Positions 42,978-50,298 of a DNA stretch of 64,000 nt are shown one piece after another. How positions within the stretch are numbered: the first letter of the stretch is position 1; each line of letters starts with the position of its first letter. A program made the position numbers and the translations under genes. Source of the DNA: Halobacteriales archaeon QS_4_69_34 (GTDB lineage: Archaea > Halobacteriota > Halobacteria > Halobacteriales > Halococcaceae); the NCBI GenBank assembly GCA_003021045.1, contig PXRN01000011.1:26754-90753 (forward strand), in the 5' to 3' direction. The notes under the pieces are model-generated. The model was not told where the DNA came from. It made no database searches and saw only the letters and a program-made list of their open reading frames with translations.

Positions 42978-44690
42978 ATGACACACGACGACACAGAACA
43001 CGGCGGATCGGACGCAGAGACCGGCGGGAACGCGACCCGCTCGAACCACAGGAGAACCGTACTGGTGGCAGCTGTAGCGGTGCTCGCGCTCGGCCTCGTG
43101 ATCGTCGCCGCCGTAGCGACGGCCGCGCCGGCAGCCGGAGCACCGACACAGATCAACGGCTGTACGACGATCACCCAGCCCGGCGAGTACGTGCTCACAC
43201 GAGATATCACGAACAGCAGCGCGGACTCCTGTATCGAGATCACCGCGAGCAACGTGCTCCTCGACGGCCAGGGCTACACGGTCGACGGCGTCGACGACAA
43301 CGGCACCGGCGTCGCGGCGGGCGAATACCTCGACCACCCCGTCCGGAACGTCACGGTCACGGACCTGACCGTCACCAACTGGCAGGTCGGCATCCGCTAC
43401 GAGGACGCCCACGACGGGCGGATCGCCGACACCACCGCGCGCTCGAACTGGCGCTTCGCGCCCGGCAGGGGCGGTGGGATCTTCCTCGACGTGGCGTCGA
43501 ACAACACGCTTTCGGGCAACACCGCGAGCGCGAACGAAGACAATGGCATCTTCCTCGGCGACGCTACCGACAACAACACCGTGATCGACAACGTGGTGAC
43601 CGGGAACGACGGGGACGGGATCGATACGTCCTCGACCGCGACCGCCGGGAGGTTCTTCGGCAGTGCCGCGTTCGAGAGCACGTTCGAGAACAACACCGTC
43701 ACCGGAAACAACGGTAGCGGCATCTCGCTTGGCTTCTCCGAGAACAACGAGATCAGGGCCAACACCGTGACCGACAACGGCGGCCCCGGGATCAGCGTCT
43801 CCGGCGGGGCCGAGATGTTCCCCTCAGAGGCCCCTATCGGCGACGGAAACGTCGTCGTCGCCAACCTCGTGCGGTCGAGCGGACGCGATGGCATCCGAGT
43901 CGGGTCCTCCAGCGACAACACGGTCTCGAACAACACCGTGGTAGCGAACGGCGGGAACGGGATCGCTCTCGTCGACGTGACCGCCAGCTCCGTGACGGTG
44001 TACGACTACACCCGGAACAACACGCTAACTAGTAATCTCGTGCGGGGAAACGGGGAGAACGGAATCGTCCTCGACGACGCCAACGACAGCGAGGTCACCG
44101 GCAACGCCATCGAAAACAGCGGAGCGACTGGAGTCGAACTCGATCGCGGTGCGACAGCCAACCTGATCGCCGACAACGAGCTGATCAACACCGACAACGT
44201 CGGCTTCGCCAGTGATTTCGCCGGCAACCCGAACGCGTGGAACCGCTCGAATTCGTCGGGACCGAACGTAGCTGGCGGGCCGTTCCTCGGCGGGAACTAC
44301 TACGCGAGCCCCGACGGCACGGGCTTCAGCCAGACCTGCACCGATGCCGACGGCGACGGGTTCTGTGACTCGGCGAATACGTTCGGCGACGAGTCGAACA
44401 ACACCGACTTCCTCCCGCTGGTCTGCGCGGGGAGCCAAAGCCCCGGCGACGTCACCGGCGACGGGGCCGAGGCGACCGATCCCGACTGCGACGGTCGTTT
44501 CGAGAACGTCAACGGCGACGAACCCTTCGACGTGGTCGACGTGCAGGCACTGTTCGCCAACCGTGAGAGCGCCGCCGTGCAGAACAACCCCGGGGCGTTC
44601 AACTTCAACGGCGACACCGACGACCAGGACGACCCCATCGTCGACGTGGTCGATGTCCAGAAGCTGTTCGTCGAGGAGCGCGCCAGCTGA
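42978..44690 (+). CDS. Secreted beta-helix protein with dockerin-like C-terminus, copy 2 (intact)
   Basis: A 570-residue exported protein. The N-terminal anchor/signal is VLVAAVAVLALGLVIVAAVATAAPAAG, followed by INGCTTITQPGEYVLTRDI, which is shared by all three copies. Residues ~75-450 are NosD/CASH-type right-handed beta-helix coils (NTLSGNTASANEDNGIFLGD, NNTVTGNNGSGISLGFSENN and others), rich in Asn. The GPNVAGGPFLGGNYYASPDGTGFSQTC block and a dockerin-like pair (GDVTGDGAEATDPDCDGRF, FDVVDVQALFANRES, VDVVDVQKLFVEE) close it. It probably acts on or adheres to surface polysaccharide. A GGAGG 10 bases before the ATG and the 21-base gap place it in one operon with copy 1. Confidence 0.85.
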   Translation: MTHDDTEHGGSDAETGGNATRSNHRRTVLVAAVAVLALGLVIVAAVATAAPAAGAPTQINGCTTITQPGEYVLTRDITNSSADSCIEITASNVLLDGQGYTVDGVDDNGTGVAAGEYLDHPVRNVTVTDLTVTNWQVGIRYEDAHDGRIADTTARSNWRFAPGRGGGIFLDVASNNTLSGNTASANEDNGIFLGDATDNNTVIDNVVTGNDGDGIDTSSTATAGRFFGSAAFESTFENNTVTGNNGSGISLGFSENNEIRANTVTDNGGPGISVSGGAEMFPSEAPIGDGNVVVANLVRSSGRDGIRVGSSSDNTVSNNTVVANGGNGIALVDVTASSVTVYDYTRNNTLTSNLVRGNGENGIVLDDANDSEVTGNAIENSGATGVELDRGATANLIADNELINTDNVGFASDFAGNPNAWNRSNSSGPNVAGGPFLGGNYYASPDGTGFSQTCTDADGDGFCDSANTFGDESNNTDFLPLVCAGSQSPGDVTGDGAEATDPDCDGRFENVNGDEPFDVVDVQALFANRESAAVQNNPGAFNFNGDTDDQDDPIVDVVDVQKLFVEERAS

Positions 44691-44991
44691 GCGGAGGAGC
44701 GTGTATGACGACCCGGATCGGTTCGGCTGCCGGAGCGGGGCCCGACCGTCACCCACGTGGGGGATGGGGTAGGCACGAATTCGGCCCGACAGCGGTGGTG
44801 GGCCGGCCGGCGGCTGGAAGAACGCATGGCCTCTGGAAAACTCCTCGGGAGGACAGCAGGCTCCGCCCGGAGCGCTGGTTGCGCGTGGCCCGACCGAAGG
44901 GTAAAGGCAGTATGGCCATCAGTCCGACAATGAGGTCAACGATGGTGCGAACGGTCGGATCGGGCGCTTCTTACGACGGGAGTGGCGGGCG

Positions 44992-45633
44992 ATGAGCAAC
45001 GCAAACCCTGAGGACCCGCGCTGTCCGGAGTGTGGCGAGCCCATCGGCGCGCGAGCGGTCTACTGTATGCACTGCTCGGCCGACCTGACCGAGGAGCGCG
45101 AGCGCGCGGACACCGACGATGATGGCGCTTGGGACGTGAATGCCGACGCCGCGGGCGGGGCCGCCGCGGGCGTGTCGTCCCCGTCGACAGCCACGCCGGG
45201 CACGACGGACGCGACCGCGACCGGGGAGCGGACGCTGCTGGACCCGGAGGGGTTGGTCGACGATACGTTAACCGTGGTGGTCGGCTTCGGCGGGGGTCTC
45301 GTCGTCGGTTTCATCGGAACGCTGATTCTGGTAGCCGTGACCGAGAGCGTCTGGGCGTTCCCGGTGGGAATCATCGCGTGGCTCCTCGCGACGGCGTACC
45401 TCGTCCGCCGGCGCACCGTTCAAGAGGCCGTCGTCAAGGCCGCCTACGGTGTTGCGCTCGTGCTGGTGCTCGTCCCGCTGGTCGCGTTCGGCCCCGGGAG
45501 CGGGGGCGGCCTCGTCGAGCGCATCACGGAGTTCGGCGGATTGTTGCTCGTCGCCGCCGTCCCGGCTGCGCTGGCCGCCGGTGTCGGCTTTCTCGTCTCG
45601 CGGTTCGTCCCGGACTCCAGTGGCGAGGAGTGA
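44992..45633 (+). CDS. Zinc-ribbon membrane protein
   Basis: A 213-residue protein. The N-terminus has a double-CxxC zinc ribbon (RCPECGEPIGARAVYCMHCSADL), followed by an Asp/Ala/Thr-rich linker. Four hydrophobic helices make up the rest (TLTVVVGFGGGLVVGFIGTLILVAV, VWAFPVGIIAWLLATAYLV, VVKAAYGVALVLVLVPLVAFG and FGGLLLVAAVPAALAAGVGFLVS). Such zinc-ribbon plus membrane proteins (DUF7575-like) are frequent in haloarchaea and of unknown role. The 300 bases in front contain no gene I can support. It separates the beta-helix pair from the lipoprotein on the opposite strand. Confidence 0.78.
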   Translation: MSNANPEDPRCPECGEPIGARAVYCMHCSADLTEERERADTDDDGAWDVNADAAGGAAAGVSSPSTATPGTTDATATGERTLLDPEGLVDDTLTVVVGFGGGLVVGFIGTLILVAVTESVWAFPVGIIAWLLATAYLVRRRTVQEAVVKAAYGVALVLVLVPLVAFGPGSGGGLVERITEFGGLLLVAAVPAALAAGVGFLVSRFVPDSSGEE

Positions 45634-45683
45634 CGGCGCAGCCGTCGGTGGCCGTCACGAGCCCTACGGGAAGCTCCCTTCCC

Positions 45684-46499
45684 CTACATACTCATGCTCA
45701 TCCTACTGACGACATAGATATCGCTCCCGTTCTCCCAAGCGACGAGGATGGTTTCGAGGGACCCAGCGTCGACCTCGGGGATGCTCCCATCGGGGCCGAC
45801 CGCGAACTCCTCGCCCTCTTCGATGGGCGTCTCCCAGGCGACGACGTCTTCGACGCCCCCGCTGCCGACGAAGAGCACGTAGACGGTGCCGGATTCGACG
45901 GTCGGGGAGCCAGTCATTGCACCGTAACTGATAGTGAGTTCGTCCCCGAACCTGGCGAAGCCGAAGGCGGTCGGTGCCGCTTCGGGTAGGTCGAACGTAT
46001 CCGCTTCGTCTCTCATTGCGAGCGCGTTCCAGTCTCGTTGCTCGTCGGGACCTGGCGTCCTGATCGACGCCTGTGCCGATTGCGTCCCACCTTCGGTTGT
46101 CGCGCCGATGGTGTCCCCGGCAGGCGTGTCGCTTCTACCCTCCATCGCCGTTTCGCCGTCGTTCTCCATCGTCGTGCCGTCTCCCATCGTCATCCCGTCG
46201 TCCTCTCCCGTCGAACCCGTCGTGTCGGCTTCCCTCGTCCCGGTTTCGCTCGGTTCGGTTTCGGCCGATACTTCTTCGGTCGTGCCAGCTTCGGCCGTGT
46301 CGGCCCCGATCGTGCCGGTCCCAGCCGCGGCGTCAGCGGTGCCGTCGTTCGCTCCGGTGTCACCGTCGCTGCCGTCCCCGCCGGTACACCCGGCGATCAC
46401 GCTGGCGATAGCAACGGCTCCTGTGCCGCGCAGGAACACTCGCCTGCCGAATCCGTCGGCGATGCCACCGTCGTCGCTCGGCCAGTTCGGCTCGGTCAT
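45684..46499 (-). CDS. Tat-exported lipoprotein of unknown function
   Basis: A 271-residue protein with a Tat signal (FGRRVFLRGTGAVAIASVIAGC). A long Thr/Asp/Glu/Gly stalk (~50-150) contains a Met-bearing patch (DDGMTMGDGTTMENDGETAMEG). The C-terminal domain of about 115 residues (DWNALAMRDEADTFDLPEAAP, TISYGAMTGSPTVESGTVYVLFVGSGGVEDVVAWET, LETILVAWENGSDIYVVSRM) is beta-rich and not recognised. It ends in MSMSM. The ATG at 46499 is preferred over the upstream in-frame start because a T-rich TATA-like TTTTAG lies about 25-30 bases away. It is convergent with the zinc-ribbon gene. Confidence 0.78.
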   Translation of the reverse strand: MTEPNWPSDDGGIADGFGRRVFLRGTGAVAIASVIAGCTGGDGSDGDTGANDGTADAAAGTGTIGADTAEAGTTEEVSAETEPSETGTREADTTGSTGEDDGMTMGDGTTMENDGETAMEGRSDTPAGDTIGATTEGGTQSAQASIRTPGPDEQRDWNALAMRDEADTFDLPEAAPTAFGFARFGDELTISYGAMTGSPTVESGTVYVLFVGSGGVEDVVAWETPIEEGEEFAVGPDGSIPEVDAGSLETILVAWENGSDIYVVSRMSMSM

Positions 46500-47075
46500 G
46501 GTTCGGCGGTGACGGCACCCCCACCCCACTAAAACCGGACGCTACTCAGCTAGCGGGTCATTCTCGGGGCGCTCTCGGCCGTCAACATCGAGCTGCTGTC
46601 CGCTTGACGTGGATTCTCGGCCACGACTACTGGCTCGCGGGCCTCGTCGGCCACGCCACCGTACCCCCCCCCGAGATCCCCAGGGCTTCGCCTTCTCGCC
46701 TACAAAACCGCCGAGTCGGCCGATTCGCACCTCTCACCTGCACCTTCGCTATTCGCTCCTGCCTGCTTGATCGACCGTCGAGCGCCCGTATCGATTTCGT
46801 GTCGTATGTTCTCGGGCCGATGGTAGAGAAGCGACTACGCTACAGGGATAGCGTCGGTTTTCTTGATGGGACCCGGTATAGGAAGAGACCGGAGGACATG
46901 CCACTTGACGGCCGCGCTGACGGATTCAGCTCACTGGAACGACGCCGACGGCGTCCGCGAGGTCGCAAGCGGGTGCCGAATCGTTCGTCAGGGGGAGAAC
47001 CCGCAGCGGGGGATCGACTGACGCCTGGCTGGTGGCAGATCGATAGCAGCCGGAACGAAACACCAACTCACAACC
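46500..47075. other. Gene-poor region with an orphan copy of the beta-helix promoter
   Basis: 576 bases without a gene I can support. At 46839-46868 the sequence GCTACAGGGATAGCGTCGGTTTTCTTGATG closely matches the promoter core before beta-helix copy 3 (GCTACAGGACTAGCGTCAGGTTTCTTGATA at 48618-48647), but no beta-helix gene follows; the ATG at 46898 opens an Arg-rich frame. This looks like the leftover of a lost fourth gene or a transplanted promoter. A short frame reading VILGALSAVNIELLSA ends at about 46607 and may be another remnant. Confidence 0.5.
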
Positions 47076-48011
47076 ATGCACGAACACAGCGGAGCGGACG
47101 AGCGGAATCGAACGCCGAACACGGGGCCGGACACGCGCGTCGTCGTGGCGCTGGTGGTGCTGGGCCTCGCGGTCGTCCTCGCGGGCTGTGCCGGCGGCTC
47201 GGGTGACGGGACCAATGCGGCGACCACGACCGCCGGGGCGGCGGACGGCGCGACCGACGGCGTCGACGGGGCCGCGACGACCGGAGCAGCGATCACCGAG
47301 ACGACCCCGACCGCGGCCGCCACGGAGACGGCGGAAGGAGGGACGGCGGAACCACCGGCGACGGCCACGCCGGCCGAAGCAGCGACGACCGAGTCAGCGG
47401 CTGGCGAGGAGAGGACCGAAGCGACGGCCGCCGCCCCCACGACCGTCGGAAGCGAGGGGACGGCGACAGACAGTACACAGAACCTCAGCGAGGGCGAGTA
47501 CTATCGGTTGAACTCGACGGCCGGGCAGCCCGTCGAGTTCGAGGTGGTCGCGGTCGAGGGCGAGGAGTTGACCGTCGAAGTTACCGCGACATCGATGCAG
47601 GGCGATGAGTCGACCACCACGCTTCAGGGCGACTTCAGGTCGGTAATGGAACAAATGAGTGACGTGGGGTTCACTGCCAGTCTCACCACTGGATTCGCCC
47701 GCTTCCCGATACGGCTCACTCAAGGGCGGACCCTCTCTACGGGGACGGAGTACACCGTCGAGGGGACCGTGCTAAGTGTCACCGGCCCGGACCAGACCCG
47801 CGAATCACGGACGCTATCGATCGCCGTGACCGGCACCGATAGCGTGAACGGGATCGATTGTACGACCATCGAGACGAGCAGCGACGGGCAGCTCGCACTG
47901 ACCGCGTGCGTGAACGAGTCGCTGGCGTTCGCGCCGCGGACGACGCTGTACAACACCACGACGGGGGAACCGTCGGAACCGATCATCATCGAGGAGTATC
48001 GTTCGGGCTGA
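47076..48011 (+). CDS. Secreted lipoprotein of unknown function
   Basis: A 311-residue protein. A polar N-terminus leads into a Sec-type hydrophobic segment and lipobox (VVVALVVLGLAVVLAGC), so it is lipid-anchored outside. Residues ~45-135 are a Thr/Ala/Glu-rich stalk, probably O-glycosylated or extended. The C-terminal ~165 residues are a beta-rich domain (SEGEYYRLNSTAGQPVEFEVVAVEGEELTVEVTAT..., GIDCTTIETSSDGQLALTACVN) with two Cys that could form a disulfide. No family is recognised. Transcribed toward the DUF3592 remnant. Confidence 0.75.
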   Translation: MHEHSGADERNRTPNTGPDTRVVVALVVLGLAVVLAGCAGGSGDGTNAATTTAGAADGATDGVDGAATTGAAITETTPTAAATETAEGGTAEPPATATPAEAATTESAAGEERTEATAAAPTTVGSEGTATDSTQNLSEGEYYRLNSTAGQPVEFEVVAVEGEELTVEVTATSMQGDESTTTLQGDFRSVMEQMSDVGFTASLTTGFARFPIRLTQGRTLSTGTEYTVEGTVLSVTGPDQTRESRTLSIAVTGTDSVNGIDCTTIETSSDGQLALTACVNESLAFAPRTTLYNTTTGEPSEPIIIEEYRSG

Positions 48012-48040
48012 GCGGGCGAACGAAAACCCAGCCATCCTTT

Positions 48041-48403
48041 CTCTGGAAGTTACCCTCGACCGAAAGCGCGTCAGTGGCGACCGAGATCGAAACGAGCGAC
48101 GGGGGCGAGGGGCCGGGGATAGCGGACATTCCCGAGCTTTGCTACGAGTACGCGGTCGATTGGGTGTCGTACGCGAGCTCGCGCTCTACGTTCGGGAACG
48201 GGGAGCCGAGCTACAGCACCCGGTCCAAAGCCGGATCGTGGCTCGACGACGACTTCCCGGTCGACGCCGAGGTGACCGTCCACTACGATCCCGATCAGCC
48301 CGCTACTTCGGTGCTCAAACCCGGAGTACGACACTCGGTGATGACTCCGGTGTTCGGGCTGGCGTGGCTGTTCGGCTCCGTGATATTTTTGCTCTCGGGG
48401 TGA
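48041..48403 (+). pseudogene. 5'-truncated DUF3592 domain gene
   Basis: The frame reads KLPSTESASVATEIETSDGG, then YEYAVDWVSYASSRSTFGNG, PVDAEVTVHYDPDQPATSVL and KPGVRHSVMTPVFGLAWLFG, with a C-terminal membrane helix ending at 48403. This is the domain and second helix of DUF3592 proteins. The expected N-terminal membrane helix and start are missing; the frame upstream is antisense-like sequence inside the lipoprotein gene. So the 5' part has been lost, possibly when the neighbouring genes were rearranged. Confidence 0.6.
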
Positions 48404-48551
48404 GGGTGGTGGAGCTCTCCGGAGAGCTCCCCCGCTCGGCCGCGATGGGGGTCGAGAGTCCGAGCTCCGCAAGTCGCTGGCGTCCGCGAGCGGCCGAGAG
48501 AGATGGGATGGAGGGCGCGCAGCGAGCGATGAGATACGAGGGTGCTTCCCG

Positions 48552-48647
48552 AAGAATGCCCACGCTCCAGCGTCGAGGCCCGTGACGTGCGAGGCTCGGT
48601 CGATGACGGAAATTCACGCTACAGGACTAGCGTCAGGTTTCTTGATA
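48552..48647 (+). promoter_or_regulatory. Promoter region of beta-helix copy 3 (duplicate of that of copy 1)
   Basis: Matches 41164-41258 over its length. TTTCTTGATA at 48638-48647 is the TATA element, 23-32 bases before ATG 48670. Confidence 0.6.
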
Positions 48648-48669
48648 CCACGTAGGGTAGCGCGCGACC

Positions 48670-50192
48670 ATGCACCCCCGAATCGACACCGGAGACGACG
48701 CGACGACGCGGAATCGAACCGGAATCGTCGTCCCGGTGCTGCAATCGTCCTCGCCGGCGTGCTGGCGGTCGGCCTCGCGGTCGTCACGGCCGCGCCGGCA
48801 GCCGGAGCGCAGACCCAGATCAATAACTGTACGACGATCACCCAGCCCGGCGAGTACGTGCTCACGACGGACGTCACGAACAGGACCGTGGACGACTGCA
48901 TCGATATCCGGGCGAGCGACGTGAAACTGGACGGCGCGGGACACCTCCTTGACGGCGTGGACACCGACGGGACGGTCGGCGTCTACGCCAACGGCACCGC
49001 CGCGCCTCTCTCGAACGTCGCCGTCAGGAACCTCCGGGTGACCGACTGGGGCGGCGGCGTCCGCTACCAGCGAGTCAGCGACGGCGCGATCACCGACGTG
49101 ACCGCGGCGAGCACCACGAGAGTCGGCGTCGGGCTCTCCACCTCGGAGACAACATGGTCACCAACAACACCGTCGTCAACTCGGACGGCGACGGTTTCCA
49201 GCGTCTTCGGGTCCTCGGGGAACACGCTCGTGAACAGCACCGTCGCATCGAACGCCGGTTACGGGCTCTCCGTCGCCAGCTCCACGAACAACGGGTTCTT
49301 CGATAACGCCGTTGTGTCGAACGGCGAGGTCGGCGTCGCCTTCGTGGACCTCAGCACCGACAACAGACTCGGTGGAAACACCATCGAATCGAACGGCGGA
49401 GTCGGTATCTCCCTTCGAAGCAGCAGCAACGACGTGGGGGGAAACACCATCGAATCGAACGGCGGAGCCGGCGCCGCCATCGAGAACGCGGGGGACATCT
49501 CCCTGTCGTCCAACGTCGTCAGCGCCAACGACGGGGAGGGAATCGTCGTGTTCGGCGGCAACCGCTCGCTCGTCACGAACAACACCGTCACCGGCAACGG
49601 CAGGGCCGGCATCGCCCTTCTCGCCGGCGCGGCGAACAACAGTATCGTCAACAACGTCTTCAGAAACGACGACAACGTCGACCTCTCGAAGAGGACGATT
49701 CCCGGAGCTGTCCCTTTCGTTCCCGCAGGGGGTCCCAACACGTGGAATCGCTCGAAGACGCAAGGGCCGAACCGCGCCGGTGGGCCGTTCCTCGGCGGGA
49801 ATTACTACGCGCGGACGAACGGGACGGGTTTCAGCCAGACCTGCGCCGACGCCGACGGTGACGGCCTGTGTGACAGTCCGAACGACTTCGGCAATGCGAG
49901 CGACGACAACACCGACTTCCTGCCGCTGACCGGCCCGTGTACGTTCGACACGCCCGGTGACGTGACCGGCAACGGGAAGGTCGCCACTGACCCGGACTGT
50001 GACGGCTTCTACGAGGACGCCAACGGCGACGGGACGGTCGACGCGGTGGACGTACAGGCGATATTCGCTAATCGGAACGACCCGGCGGTCGCCGACAATC
50101 CTGGGGAGTTCGATTTTACCCGCAACGGGAAATTCAACGTCGTTGACCTCCAGAAGCTGTTCTTCGAACTCACGGGGGAGACGCGGCCTTAG
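48670..50192 (+). pseudogene. Secreted beta-helix protein, copy 3, with several frame disruptions
   Basis: ATG 48670 lies 32 bases after the TATA element and encodes HPRIDTGDDATTRNRTGIVVPVL, parallel to copy 1 (QPQTDTGDDATTRDRTGIAVPVL). One base then appears deleted (GTGCTGCAATCGTC versus GTGTTGGTAATCGTC), so the signal helix AGVLAVGLAVVTAAPAAGA continues in another frame. Around 49140-49200 a second pair of indels cancels out: the expected LGDNMVTNNTVVNSDGDGF lies in a neighbouring frame between two in-frame stretches. The remainder is intact: beta-helix coils, GPNRAGGPFLGGNYYARTNG, and a dockerin-like end (GDGTVDAVDVQAIFANRN, KFNVVDLQKLFFEL). It probably cannot be exported as sequenced. Confidence 0.75.
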
Positions 50193-50298
50193 GCGTAATT
50201 CTTCTATTCGGGCGGAGTCTGATCTCGCGCTGTGGCTCGTCGAGCGCGGCGACGAGAGCGCGTCGACGGCAACCGGCAGCTCGGCTTCCGGGGTGTCG

